Notes: a model not told the origin generated them from the sequence alone. Positions 8,383-17,019 are shown, counted from the stretch's first letter. The stretch is 54,201 nt of DNA from Hominimerdicola alba 8 (GCF_000178155.2 NZ_ADKM02000093.1:1-54201); one strand, 5' to 3'. Program-made: numbers and translations.

Positions 8383-9708
8383 TTAACTTAGCGGTATTAT
8401 CAGCGTTACAGCAAGCCCGCCGTCACTCTCTGCTGTCAGATCGCCGTTCATCTTTTTCATCAGCGATTTTGCGATGTACAGCCCCAGTCCGTTGCCGTCT
8501 TTTTCGCTGTCAGCCCACTCTTTGCCCCGATAGAATTTGTTTGTGATAAGCTCTATCTCTTCTGAGGAAACACCATTACCATGATCCTGCAAGCGCATTT
8601 CCAGAAAGCCCTCCGACAGCTTGAAATCAACATTTATCGCTGTATCTGCGTATTTGTAGGAATTTGATATGATATTCCCTACGACCTGTGTCATACGCTT
8701 TCTGTCTATGCTGATAATGACCTGCGGCAGTTCGCCCATGACCGCATAATGCTTATCATCACAGCTTTTCACGATATCTGCAAGCACTGCCGAATTTTCA
8801 TCGCGGCAGTTCACCTTGAATTCACCCAAGTCGTCAAGTGTTGCTGTGAAAAGGTCGCTCACCAGTGAATTTATCTGCTCCGATTTTTGCAGAATGCCGT
8901 CCACGCTGTCATTTATGCTGTTTGTTTCATCTCTGCTGAAAGTAATACCGCTGTCAGAATTTTCAGCCTTGACAGATAACCGCATCTGCAAAAGTTCCGC
9001 TGCCAGCTTTATACCCGTGACAGGCGTTTTCAGGTCGTGGCTCAGCGATGCCACAAGTTCACGCTCTTTCTTCTGCAATTCCAGTTCACGCTGTTTTGAT
9101 GCGGAAAGTTCCTCACGCATGATGTCAAAACTCTCCGAGAATGCGCCGAAAAGGTTATCCCTGTCCATTGCAAGCGGCTCGTCCAGCCTGCCCTCAGCCA
9201 CTTTTCCCGCAAAACTCTGCATTCTTTTAAAAGGTGTGATGACATTCCTGTTCAGATATACTCCGAAGCCGACCATTCCCAGCAGTATTATCACACCGCC
9301 GACACTCATGCCTGCAATAAAACGCAAACGGAGCATTCTGTATCCGTCAAGCCCGTCATCTGTCATAATGACACAGCCCCATACACCGCTGTCATCTTTC
9401 AGATATTGATAGGGATAGCGCTTTTGTATCGCTTTTTCCACCGTCAGTTTATCTTTCTCATCAGTATTGGAATACAAAACATTGTCTGTCATATCAAGTA
9501 TGACAAAATCACCATTATAGTTGTTCCCACTGAGTATATCAAGTTTCGAACGATGCGCTTCGGCAGTCCTTGCAATATCATTGAGCGCAGTTATCGTTTG
9601 TCGTGAGGTGTCCTGCGTGACGGTTTTTGAAGTAAGAACAGCGAGCAGAATGATGCCAACAAGAAATATCACCGCCGTCAGAACGGTTATCCTGATATAG
9701 CTTTTCAT
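8383..9708 (-). CDS. Sensor histidine kinase
   Basis: 441 residues. Membrane helix 7-28, an external sensor region of about 100 residues, second helix ~131-152, HAMP linker ~153-205, then the phosphoacceptor motif SLSHDLKTP with His224, N-box NIISNSYKYAD and G-box NGLGLYIAKS. It autophosphorylates on His224 and passes the phosphate to a response regulator. Its ATG overlaps the TGA of the upstream regulator gene, a normal two-component pair, but that regulator reading frame is broken (see 9705-10467). Genes downstream are the ABC transporter and hydrolase. The sensed signal is unknown. Confidence 0.93.
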   Translation of the reverse strand: MKSYIRITVLTAVIFLVGIILLAVLTSKTVTQDTSRQTITALNDIARTAEAHRSKLDILSGNNYNGDFVILDMTDNVLYSNTDEKDKLTVEKAIQKRYPYQYLKDDSGVWGCVIMTDDGLDGYRMLRLRFIAGMSVGGVIILLGMVGFGVYLNRNVITPFKRMQSFAGKVAEGRLDEPLAMDRDNLFGAFSESFDIMREELSASKQRELELQKKERELVASLSHDLKTPVTGIKLAAELLQMRLSVKAENSDSGITFSRDETNSINDSVDGILQKSEQINSLVSDLFTATLDDLGEFKVNCRDENSAVLADIVKSCDDKHYAVMGELPQVIISIDRKRMTQVVGNIISNSYKYADTAINVDFKLSEGFLEMRLQDHGNGVSSEEIELITNKFYRGKEWADSEKDGNGLGLYIAKSLMKKMNGDLTAESDGGLAVTLIIPLS

Positions 9709-10467
9709 GCGCCGTCACCGTGAAAGAGAGCGTCCTGTTCCACAACATAGCCCACACCCCACACAGTCTTTATGATAGCAGGATCTTTGAGGTCAGGCTC
9801 TATCTTTTCCCTGATATGACGGATATGAACGGAAATAGTTCCGTCCCCCGTGTATTCGTCTTCCCACACGTTTTTGAGCAGTTCTTCCTTTGTCACGACC
9901 CTGCCTGCGTTTTCAAGCAGATAGGTCAGCAGCTTATATTCCATCGCTCTGAATTCTTCCTGTCTGCCGTCAATTATCAGCTTGTGCATGGAGGTATCAA
10001 GATAAACTCCCTCGCGGAAATATATCCTGCCCTCATTTGTCTGAACTGACTTTCCCTCTATACCTGCCGCAAGCTGTGCCGCTTCCTTTGCCTTTTCATA
10101 TCTGCCGAGTATCGCCTTTACTTTAGCAAAGAGAACGCCAAGCGTATATGGCTTCTTGATGTAGTCATCACCGCCGATGTTCAGCGCTATGATAACATCA
10201 TCATCGCTTGTGCGGGCGCTGATGAAAAGTATGGGCATATCATAGTTTTCACGCACTTTTCTGCACAGGTCAAAGCCCGACCTGTCACCGAGATTTATGT
10301 CGAGCAGTAACCAGCGATATTTCATGAGTGTCAAGAAACTTCACCGCCGCATCATAGCTTGTTACATAAGCGGTCTTACAGCCTAAAATATTGAAATATT
10401 CCGCTGTTGAGCGTGCTATCAGTTCATCATCGTCTATCATTAAAACTTTGTACTCTGTATCGTTCAT
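9705..10467 (-). pseudogene. OmpR-family response regulator with frameshift
   Basis: Two overlapping reading frames together make one OmpR-type regulator. The N-terminal frame starts at ATG 10467 (GGGAGG upstream) with EYKVLMIDDDELIARS and holds the acidic pocket. It runs into wrong sequence after HEISLV near 10315 and stops at about 10285. The second frame picks up with LLLDINLGDRSGF (phosphoacceptor Asp), KKPYTLG (conserved Lys) and a winged-helix DNA-binding domain ending TVWGVGYVV. Removing one base near 10313 (a single A) restores ...ISLVLLDINLG.... Either the gene is inactivated, or this is a sequencing error, or frameshifting occurs. No internal start with a clear ribosome site was seen for the second frame. 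Confidence 0.85.
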
Positions 10468-10504
10468 ATCTGCCTCCCGCATGGAACATATTCCTGTATC
10501 TTTT

Positions 10505-10630
10505 CTATTCATCATCAAGTTTTGTGAACTCGTCTTTCATGAGTTCTCGCTTCAATTCTTCCTCAGTTGGCAGATATGCAGCGTAATTTGAAACGAATAT
10601 CAGGTTATCGCCCTCGTTTCCTGATGATAT
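10505..10630 (-). pseudogene. Possible C-terminal gene remnant
   Basis: A protein-like tail (NLIFVSNYAAYLPTEEEL, then LMKDEFTKLDDE) reads in frame up to the stop at 10505, but there is no ATG or good ribosome site, and further upstream the frame runs into the family C element. The promoter of the two-component operon lies inside it. It may be the end of a gene destroyed by that insertion, or a chance frame. Confidence 0.25.
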
Positions 10631-10634
10631 ACGT

Positions 10635-10663
10635 ATTATACCATACCGCACCTCTTTTTTCAA
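10635..10663 (-). promoter_or_regulatory. Sigma-A promoter of the two-component/ABC operon
   Basis: TTGAAA (10663-10658), 17-base spacer, TATAAT (10640-10635) on the minus strand, leading into the response regulator gene after a leader of about 160 bases. Confidence 0.7.
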
Positions 10664-10704
10664 GTGATATATCGTCAGCGGTGTAAAAATACATCTTGCT
10701 GTAC

Positions 10705-10806
10705 TATAGTAAACGACATTAATTTCAGGACATTCAGCGCTCACAGCCACAAAAATAACAGCGTCAGTGAGCGCTGAATGTAGAAATAAATATGTCGTTT
10801 ACTATA
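10705..10806. mobile_element. Family C palindromic MITE
   Basis: About 102 bp with perfect 15-bp terminal inverted repeats TATAGTAAACGACAT (10705-10719 and 10792-10806) and a second perfect 14-bp pair CATTCAGCGCTCAC (10731-10744 with 10767-10780). Ends begin with TA, as for IS630/Tc1-type elements. Only one copy is in the window. Confidence 0.75.
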
Positions 10807-11130
10807 ATTTTGCAATATTTGTCAGAGATCTTCTTTAAGCCTGATGTCTTTGTAGTGGCAGGTGCGATAAGCGTGACGGCTACAGATAAAGATCCTGTCA
10901 AAAAAATAACGCTCTCGGATACACCGAGAGCGTCAGTAAGTCGTAAAAGTCTACCCTTGCAGGCAGACTTTTTTGATCGGGTGAGAGCCTATGAAATAAA
11001 AACAGGTTATTTTGATCCTTGAACTGAACCAAAGTTTTATCATAGCTTTTGGTATACGTAATAGGCGAATACGATAAAACAGAAAATAACTTTCTTCGTT
11101 TTTCTTTATGAGATATTATTATAATAATAT
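10807..11130. other. Intergenic stretch without a supported gene
   Basis: 324 bases between two MITEs. It contains two strong hairpins (10910-10974, listed separately) and an AT-rich tail. A short plus-strand frame across it begins inside the family C element and has no ribosome site, so no gene is called. Confidence 0.6.
10910..10974 (+). terminator. Hairpin pair, second is an intrinsic terminator
   Basis: CGCTCTCGG pairs with CCGAGAGCG around a 5-base loop (10910-10932). AAAAGTCT then pairs with AGACTTTT (10945-10972) and runs into six T. No gene ends here on either strand, so the pair could close an unrecognised small RNA or be left over from a lost gene. Confidence 0.6.
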
Positions 11131-11290
11131 ATGACTATCCCTTTAGCACACCACCCAAAAATACCTTTATAACAAGGAAATAATGAGTTGATGTTATCTT
11201 TCCCCTGCCGCAGGCGTGGGAAAGATATACGCCAACCACCTTAAGTTCTGTAAAACAGCCGTTTTTGTGGTGTGTCAGCGGGATAACCAC
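11131..11290. mobile_element. Family B MITE, copy B1 (long form)
   Basis: 160 bp from ATGACTATCCCTTTAGCACA to TGTGTCAGCGGGATAACCAC. It contains an internal inverted repeat TCTTTCCCC...GGGAAAGA and is the same element as that at 41878-42037, in opposite orientation. No clear target duplication is seen at this copy. Confidence 0.8.
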
Positions 11291-11325
11291 GTTATTAAAA
11301 ATACAATAACAAAATATATCATTGC

Positions 11326-11520
11326 TCAGTCTTCAATAGATAAGATCAATCCTATAATATTGATTATCAAAGCTGCATGTATAATAGAAATGGTTACAAT
11401 GATCTCTTTTTTTCGTGCTTTTCTTTCTTCTGCATTTAAATGCAGAAACCTATAACAAGCACTATACAGAGTTAATAGCATAGAAACGATAAGCAATAAT
11501 TCTGTAGTAAAATGTGTCAT
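11326..11520 (-). CDS. Small two-helix membrane protein
   Basis: 64 residues: helix (LLLIVSMLLTLYSACY), a charged linker EERKARKKE, and a second helix (TISIIHAALIINIIGLIL). ATG at 11520 is preceded by GGAGGTGGAAACA; the in-frame ATG at 11535 overlaps that ribosome site and is rejected. It is one of three consecutive small proteins of the same plan (helix, basic linker, helix) in an AT-rich stretch. No family recognised. The plan is seen in immunity proteins, holin-like proteins and type I toxins; none of these is established here. Confidence 0.7.
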   Translation of the reverse strand: MTHFTTELLLIVSMLLTLYSACYRFLHLNAEERKARKKEIIVTISIIHAALIINIIGLILSIED

Positions 11521-11566
11521 TGTTTCCACCTCCATGAGCAGTTACATAATTGAGATCATAATATCT

Positions 11567-11734
11567 TTATTTACTCATAATTATACAAACAATTGCAATA
11601 ACAGCGCAAAAAGAAGATATTATAAAATTAATATATGCCCTTTTTTTATTTCTTTTTTGTATTATAATTGAAGTTACATTAAGTATTAAGTAGATCACAA
11701 GTAATATGATACTTATGGTATTAAATCTATTCAT
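11567..11734 (-). CDS. Small two-helix membrane protein, 55 aa
   Basis: 55 residues: NRFNTISIILLVIYLILN, then basic linker QKRNKKRAY, then a second helix (FIISSFCAVIAIVCIIM). ATG at 11734 has GAGGGAT six bases upstream. Although very short, it has a good ribosome site and the same helix-basic linker-helix plan as the genes on both sides, so I regard it as real. Function unknown. Confidence 0.65.
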   Translation of the reverse strand: MNRFNTISIILLVIYLILNVTSIIIQKRNKKRAYINFIISSFCAVIAIVCIIMSK

Positions 11735-11751
11735 ACAGATCCCTCATTGTG

Positions 11752-11868
11752 CTAATTACAAGTTTTAATAATTCCTGAATTTGAAACATCTTTATCTACA
11801 ATTCCAATATCATCTACACTAGAAATCTTATTGATATAAGGGTCACTTGTCCACGGATTCAATTTTTT
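11752..11868 (-). pseudogene. Possible coding remnant, 38 codons
   Basis: An open frame without a usable start codon reads LNPWTSDPYINKISSVDD and then VDKDVSNSGIIKTC before its stop. The composition looks coding, like the C-terminal end of a larger soluble protein, and it lies just upstream of the 55-aa membrane protein. It could be what remains of a secreted or toxin-like protein whose immunity gene follows; this is speculative. Confidence 0.3.
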
Positions 11869-11901
11869 CTAAAATGCTTAAATGACAATTTTGGGGGCAT
11901 T

Positions 11902-12081
11902 TCAATTTGGAAATTCATATGATAACGAAATGTAATGAGAACAAAATATGATTATAGATAATATTATAATTAAAATCAAGTGAATATAATTTTTCTTTTT
12001 TCGAGATTTTGATTTAATAAACAAACTAATATAGAATATGTCATATAATATTATAGCTACTTGTCCTATTATGTGTATCAT
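11902..12081 (-). CDS. Small two-helix membrane protein, 59 aa
   Basis: 59 residues: helix IIGQVAIILYDIFYISLFI, basic linker KSKSRKKKN, helix IHLILIIILSIIIFC. ATG at 12081 has GGAAG seven bases upstream; a longer TTG-started version to 12111 is less likely. It is the first of three small membrane proteins of like plan transcribed leftwards. No family recognised. Confidence 0.6.
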   Translation of the reverse strand: MIHIIGQVAIILYDIFYISLFIKSKSRKKKNYIHLILIIILSIIIFCSHYISLSYEFPN

Positions 12082-12252
12082 ACCGGTTCTTCCACTTTCC
12101 ATTTGCACCAATTGATCATATCTCTGTCAGATATATTTTTATTCACTTTATTGTACCATAACCAAATATTGCATGTCAATAATATAACATATTATTCGAT
12201 GTATTTTACTTAAAAATATAATTTATGAAAACAAAATATCAGTGTTATATAC

Positions 12253-12296
12253 AAAAGTCCCTGCATTACAAAGTGTGTAAATGCAAGGACTTTTTC
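12253..12296. terminator. Bidirectional intrinsic terminator
   Basis: AAAAGTCCCTGCATTACA pairs with TGTAAATGCAAGGACTTTTT around a short loop. It lies between the permease gene ending at 12345 and the small membrane protein genes, and can end transcription from the right. Confidence 0.75.
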
Positions 12297-12344
12297 ATAC
12301 TATATTATTTATCAAGATCGCGGGTGCTTTGGTCAGTGTGATCG

Positions 12345-12971
12345 TTACAGTTTCTTTATATATCGCAGGTAAAGGAATGTCACTATTATAAGTACTGCCG
12401 AACCGCCCGACAGCCATAGTTTGCTGACACCTGTTTGCGCAGAAAGACCAAAAAGGTAGAACACCCCCAGCCTTGTTTTGAGAAAGAAATTAGCCGTAAA
12501 GTACAGAAAAGATGCCATATATCCTATTACCGCATTTCCGCCTATAGCCGAGCCTGCAACTCCCAGTGAGCCGAGAAACAACGCTGCTGTCAGCCCTCCG
12601 AAATAGTGTGCTGTGGTCACGACACTTTCTCCTCTGATGAGTGCGGCTGTGATGATGCCGTACAGTATGGCTATGATGACTGCCAGATATGCGATGCGCA
12701 TTGCACATACCGTCAGATACGACATCTGTCTGACACGTACCGTGTCCCGTATATCTTCGTTTTGTTCGGGCAGGAATACGGGTGTCAGCAACAGTGTGCC
12801 TGTAAGTGAAAGATACATTTCGAGCGGCTGTGCTGAAAGTTCGGCACTCAGCGAGGTCAGGCTGAACACTATCGGTACTGTAAGCGTTAGCGCAGCTGCG
12901 GCAAGTATATGGGGCAGAGAATTACGTTTCAGATCTATGTAAAGACAGCTTAGATAACAGCTTGCTTTCAC
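12345..12971 (-). CDS. ABC-2-like membrane protein, second permease subunit
   Basis: About 208 residues and six hydrophobic segments, starting KASCYLSCLYIDLKRNSLPH, a pattern common at the N-terminus of ABC-2 type exporter permeases. I chose GTG at 12971 because AGGGAGGG lies about 9 bases upstream; this overlaps the end of the preceding permease gene by 50 bases. It is the last gene of the regulator-kinase-ATPase-permease-permease operon and probably forms the transmembrane channel with the 413-aa protein. Not assigned to a named family. Confidence 0.7.
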   Translation of the reverse strand: MKASCYLSCLYIDLKRNSLPHILAAAALTLTVPIVFSLTSLSAELSAQPLEMYLSLTGTLLLTPVFLPEQNEDIRDTVRVRQMSYLTVCAMRIAYLAVIIAILYGIITAALIRGESVVTTAHYFGGLTAALFLGSLGVAGSAIGGNAVIGYMASFLYFTANFFLKTRLGVFYLFGLSAQTGVSKLWLSGGSAVLIIVTFLYLRYIKKL

Positions 12972-14163
12972 CGAACCTGCCCTCCCTTCTGAGTTTCCAT
13001 ATGAATACATACAGCGCAGTGCATATAAGACCAAGCGCCGTAAAGAAAAGTCTGTTCTGTACGAATACCGTGATATTGTCCATAAAGCCCTGCCTGTCAT
13101 ATTCGGTATTGTGGCGTATAACAAGGTCGAAAACTCCGAAATCTTCGTAGAGCGAACCCATGAACATCATCATGAACCATGCACCGAACTGTATTATCAC
13201 CACAGCCACAGCAGGCAAAAGACCTGACAGCAGCATATCTGTTCCCGTGACGGCTATTGCAGTGGGAAGTATCCATATAAAAGAATACTTGAACATTGCG
13301 AACATATCCATCATGGCAGGATCATAGAACTGTGCCACGCGGTAAGTCGCCAGTATCGCTGTGAACAGCACAGGTATCATCTCGGCAGTAACAAGTGCCG
13401 CAAATCTCGCCGCCGCCAGCTTTACAGAGGATATGCTCCGCGAGAAGATAAGCTGTTCCGCTTTGCTTCGCTTGTCAGCGGAAAGGTATACAGCCACAAG
13501 GAACACAGGCAGAAGTGCCATGAAAAAACCGTGATAATCACAGAAAAGCCTTGCATATCCGTTTGTTATCCTGTCATCATATATAAGGCTGTTGTATTCG
13601 GCAAGTGCTTCTTCGTAGGACTTCGGACCCAGCGAAAAATTGTACATTATCTCTTTGGGAGAATACTTTGAACCGCCGCCCAGTATCTTGTCTGCCTCAG
13701 TCATAAGAGCATGGAATTCATCTATACTTACGTTGTTCAGTACGCCCAGTTCGGGAATAATATATTGCTTGTACTCATCGTAGGTATATTTTATCTCAAA
13801 AGATGATCTGACATATTGCTCAATTTCCACGATACCCGTCAGTTTGGAAAGTATCACCGATATCTTGTCCTTATCCGAGCCTTTGAGATGCACAGTATGT
13901 ATGAATCCGTATGGGTAGGTCGTATACTCGTTGTTGACATAGTCGTTTATAAGACTTGCTGTGGCTTCCTGTGTAAGAGTCGGCGGGTCGTCAACCACCG
14001 TCATGCCGTAATCGCCGCCGGGTACAGGCGGGGCGTAATTCCTGAAGCCTGAACCCATATCGCTCCAGAACTGTGTGAAGAACGCCATAAACACCTCAGC
14101 CACGAAAAACAGTATGAATATCTTTGAAAAAACAACTCTTCTTAGTTCCTTTAAAAACAGCAT
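12922..14163 (-). CDS. ABC transporter permease, ABC-2 like
   Basis: 413 residues: one N-terminal helix (FSKIFILFFVAEVFMAFF), an external region of ~180 residues, then five or six helices from residue ~205. This resembles ABC-2 permeases of antimicrobial-peptide export or immunity systems. Its ATG overlaps the TGA of the ATPase gene (ATGA at 14160-14163), so translation is probably coupled. Substrate unknown; the linked two-component system suggests a peptide or envelope-active compound. Confidence 0.82.
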   Translation of the reverse strand: MLFLKELRRVVFSKIFILFFVAEVFMAFFTQFWSDMGSGFRNYAPPVPGGDYGMTVVDDPPTLTQEATASLINDYVNNEYTTYPYGFIHTVHLKGSDKDKISVILSKLTGIVEIEQYVRSSFEIKYTYDEYKQYIIPELGVLNNVSIDEFHALMTEADKILGGGSKYSPKEIMYNFSLGPKSYEEALAEYNSLIYDDRITNGYARLFCDYHGFFMALLPVFLVAVYLSADKRSKAEQLIFSRSISSVKLAAARFAALVTAEMIPVLFTAILATYRVAQFYDPAMMDMFAMFKYSFIWILPTAIAVTGTDMLLSGLLPAVAVVIIQFGAWFMMMFMGSLYEDFGVFDLVIRHNTEYDRQGFMDNITVFVQNRLFFTALGLICTALYVFIWKLRREGRFGESKLLSKLSLHRSET

Positions 14164-15059
14164 CAGTCCTCACCTCCGATGTCTATACAGCCGTTTTTGA
14201 AAAGGCAGAAGATGTATGCGTCTTCAAGACCGGGATCCGTCTGTGCGGCACCCGTCAGGTCGGGAGCGCCGTCATGTACAAAGCGTACAGCAGTCTGTGA
14301 GCCTTGCATGACCATGCCTGTGACCGAATAAAGGCTCTTGATCTGCGGCAGAAAGCGTGATTCGACCGTTACCGTCCACACTTTGCCCTCCGCTTCATGC
14401 AAAAGGTCTTTGACATTCCCCGTCCAGAGTATCTTTCCCTCGTTCATGACCGCCGCCATCTCACATGATGCTTCGATATCGCCAACGATATGCGTTGACA
14501 GTATAACTATCCTGTCCTCCGCCACCTCACCGAGAAGATTGCGGAAGCGTATCCTTTCCTCAGGGTCAAGACCTGCCGTAGGTTCGTCAACTATCAGAAC
14601 TTTCGGCTCATGAAGAAGCGCCTGCGCTATACCCAGCCTGCGCTTCATTCCGCCTGAAAGTTCTTTGACCTTTTTTTGGCGGTGCCCGTAAAGATTTACC
14701 TTCTTCAGAAGCATTTCCGCGCGTTCCTTTCTCAGCGCCTTACTCATGCCCGAAAGTATGCCCAGATAGTCAAGACACTCATCAACTCTCATGGTAGGGT
14801 ACATCGAAAATTCCTGCGGCAGGTATCCTGTCATAGAGCGTATTTTCTTTCTGTCCTCTATGGGAACTCCGCATACCCGTATAGTTCCGCCGCTTTTGGG
14901 GTGCAGTGCCGCAAGCGTTTTCATGAGCGTTGTTTTGCCCGCTCCGTTTCTGCCCAGCAGTCCGAACATACCCTTTCCGATGGTGAGGTCTACATTGTCA
15001 AGCGCCGTCTTTGAGCCGTATCTTTTGCTGACCTTTCTTATCTCTATTTTGTCATCCAT
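14163..15059 (-). CDS. ABC transporter ATP-binding protein (exporter type)
   Basis: 298 residues. Walker A GRNGAGKTT, Q-loop YLPQEF, signature LSGGMKRRLG, Walker B VLIVDEPTAGLD and switch His in LSTHIV are all intact. A ~75-residue C-terminal extension follows the ATPase core, as in BcrA/NatA-like exporters. It is followed with overlap by two permease genes and preceded by a histidine kinase gene 75 bases upstream. Confidence 0.92.
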   Translation of the reverse strand: MDDKIEIRKVSKRYGSKTALDNVDLTIGKGMFGLLGRNGAGKTTLMKTLAALHPKSGGTIRVCGVPIEDRKKIRSMTGYLPQEFSMYPTMRVDECLDYLGILSGMSKALRKERAEMLLKKVNLYGHRQKKVKELSGGMKRRLGIAQALLHEPKVLIVDEPTAGLDPEERIRFRNLLGEVAEDRIVILSTHIVGDIEASCEMAAVMNEGKILWTGNVKDLLHEAEGKVWTVTVESRFLPQIKSLYSVTGMVMQGSQTAVRFVHDGAPDLTGAAQTDPGLEDAYIFCLFKNGCIDIGGED

Positions 15060-15134
15060 AATGTTATCTCCTTTCAGAATAAAAAGATCACAGCACCCTT
15101 TCTCCTGCTGTGATCTTATTATGAACTGTAAATA

Positions 15135-16283
15135 TCAACTTTTTATCAACTTTTGCAAAAAAATTTCTGCGGTCACCTTTCCGCCGCCGTCCTCAGCGTT
15201 TTCTATGCGCAGACTTCCGCCCTGTTTTTTGCAGAGTATCCTGCATATATACAGCCCCAGCCCGAAATGCAGGTCGGGATTTTGTTCTCCCCTGAAAAAC
15301 GGCTTTGACGCATTTTCCAGTGCCTTCTGTGAAAAGCCTTTTCCGTCATCCTGTACTGTCACATACAGCATATTTCCGTCTGTACCTGCCGATACATCTA
15401 TGCGGCTTTCGGCATACCTCACGGCATTTGATACAAGATTTTCGTATACCTGCATAAAAAGTTCGCTGTCTATGTTTGCTTCATCATCGCTGATGTTATC
15501 GTTCGTAAATGAAAACAGCATATCGCCGCAGACGAGCCTTCCCGTGTCCTCCATCTCCGCGCAAAGCGCCGAAAGACGAGTTTGGCGGCGCGATGGGAAA
15601 ATATCCTCCAGCTTCTGGACAGCGTTCATTTTTTCGGTGTAGTTGGTGAGTCGGGTTATCTGTGACCGCATCTTTTCAAGTATCTCGCCGCGCTTTTCCT
15701 CAGACAGCTTGCCGCCGTAGCTTCCAAGCAGTTCGACATATCCCGAAAGCACAGTCAGCGGAGTCCTGAGGTCGTGTGAAAATGCCGCAGACAGCCTTTT
15801 TCGTTCTTCAAGAGTATACCATATATCAAGGTTGCTGTCGAACAGCTTCTGCCGCATATCCTCAAAAGCACCGCAAAGTACCCCAAGTTCGTTTTCCTTG
15901 TCATATCTCACATGAAAATCAAGTTCGTTCTCTGCTATTTTCTTTGAAGCGTCCATGAGAATGGCTATGGGCTTTTTCAGTTCAAGGGTATAAAAAATAT
16001 ATCCTGCCGCAGAAACACAGAATATGACCCACAGCACACTAAGCACGATACCTGAATTTTCGGCGGCAAAGCAGAAAAACTGCCTGCCGCTTCTCACCCA
16101 TTCCACTCTGTCATCAATGACATTTACTTCCTTTATCGGGTAATACATGTCATATGCACGCTCAACTCTTTCGCTTATCCAGCCTATCGCTTTAAGTCCC
16201 GTAAATACGGCGGCAAGGCATATCGGCAGATACATCAGCAAAGCCGTTTTCAGCGACTTCATCGGTTTAGTTATGTTACCCAT
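15135..16283 (-). CDS. Sensor histidine kinase
   Basis: 382 residues from ATG 16283 (16262 is also possible). Two membrane helices (near residues 12-32 and 78-100), a short external loop, a HAMP-like linker, phosphoacceptor motif AFSHDLRTPLTVLSG, N-box ENLVSNAVRYAE and G-box FGLGLYICRIL. It overlaps the response regulator gene by 13 bases and so is co-translated with it. The small external domain suggests sensing within the membrane, perhaps with help from the ABC proteins encoded downstream, as in peptide-resistance modules. Confidence 0.92.
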   Translation of the reverse strand: MGNITKPMKSLKTALLMYLPICLAAVFTGLKAIGWISERVERAYDMYYPIKEVNVIDDRVEWVRSGRQFFCFAAENSGIVLSVLWVIFCVSAAGYIFYTLELKKPIAILMDASKKIAENELDFHVRYDKENELGVLCGAFEDMRQKLFDSNLDIWYTLEERKRLSAAFSHDLRTPLTVLSGYVELLGSYGGKLSEEKRGEILEKMRSQITRLTNYTEKMNAVQKLEDIFPSRRQTRLSALCAEMEDTGRLVCGDMLFSFTNDNISDDEANIDSELFMQVYENLVSNAVRYAESRIDVSAGTDGNMLYVTVQDDGKGFSQKALENASKPFFRGEQNPDLHFGLGLYICRILCKKQGGSLRIENAEDGGGKVTAEIFLQKLIKS

Positions 16284-16942
16284 TTGTAGCCCATTCCCCA
16301 TACTGTTTCAATATGTGAACCTTCGCCGTACTTTGACAGCTTTGAACGCAGTCTTCTTATATGTTCCGCGACCACTGAACTGTCGCCCTCAGCATCATAA
16401 CTCCATACCTTTTCATATATGCGTTCCTTGCTGTAGACCTGCCCCGTATTCCGCGAGAGCAGTTCAAGTATCTGGAACTCTTTTTTTGCAAGGTTTATCT
16501 CCTCACCGCCTGATGAAACTGTCATGTTGCCGTAGTCCACCGAAAGGCTTCCGCAGAGAAGTACATCACGCTTCGCCGCTGACCTGTTTTCACGCCTGAT
16601 GTGGGCGGCTATCCTTGCTCCCAGTTCTTCAAGTGAAAAAGGCTTGATGATATAGTCATCGCCGCCTGCCGCAAAACCCGATACCTTGTCGCTGTCCTCT
16701 ATCCTTGCGGTCAGAAAAACTATCGGGCAGGGAACATAGTCCCTGATGCGCCTGCAAACCTCAATACCGTCCGCTTCGGGCATATTTATGTCAAGCAGTA
16801 TTATATCAGGCTGTCTGGAAGCCTGTTTTATAGCCTCACTGCCGTTTTTCGCCGTAAAAACGAGATAACCGTTAAGTTCAAAGTAATCCTTGACCAGGCT
16901 CACAACATCAGGTTCATCATCTGCAATAAGTATCTTATACAA
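16271..16942 (-). CDS. OmpR/PhoB-family response regulator
   Basis: 223 residues. Receiver domain with acidic pair DDE (8-10), phosphoacceptor Asp51 in LLDINMP, Thr in FLTAR and Lys in IIKPFS. A winged-helix DNA-binding domain follows, ending HIETVWGMGYKWV. The start is TTG at 16942, with AAGGAGG upstream; no closer ATG exists. It is the first gene of a five-gene operon (regulator, kinase, ATPase, two permeases), presumably autoregulated. Confidence 0.94.
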   Translation of the reverse strand: MYKILIADDEPDVVSLVKDYFELNGYLVFTAKNGSEAIKQASRQPDIILLDINMPEADGIEVCRRIRDYVPCPIVFLTARIEDSDKVSGFAAGGDDYIIKPFSLEELGARIAAHIRRENRSAAKRDVLLCGSLSVDYGNMTVSSGGEEINLAKKEFQILELLSRNTGQVYSKERIYEKVWSYDAEGDSSVVAEHIRRLRSKLSKYGEGSHIETVWGMGYKWVT

Positions 16943-16971
16943 TCTTCTGCCTCCTTAAAATAGTCAGGTTT

Positions 16972-17000
16972 ATTATACATCAAAATATATTCCTTGTCAA
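16972..17000 (-). promoter_or_regulatory. Sigma-A promoter of the regulator-kinase-ABC operon
   Basis: Perfect TTGACA (17000-16995), 17-base spacer and TATAAT (16977-16972) on the minus strand, about 30 bases before the TTG start. A family B MITE begins 20 bases upstream of the -35 box. Confidence 0.8.
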
Positions 17001-17019
17001 TCGCGCTTTAATACAGAAT

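Noticed and set aside
10792-11022. Plus-strand open frame of 76 codons
   Set aside because: It starts inside the family C inverted repeat, lacks a ribosome site and crosses two strong hairpins.
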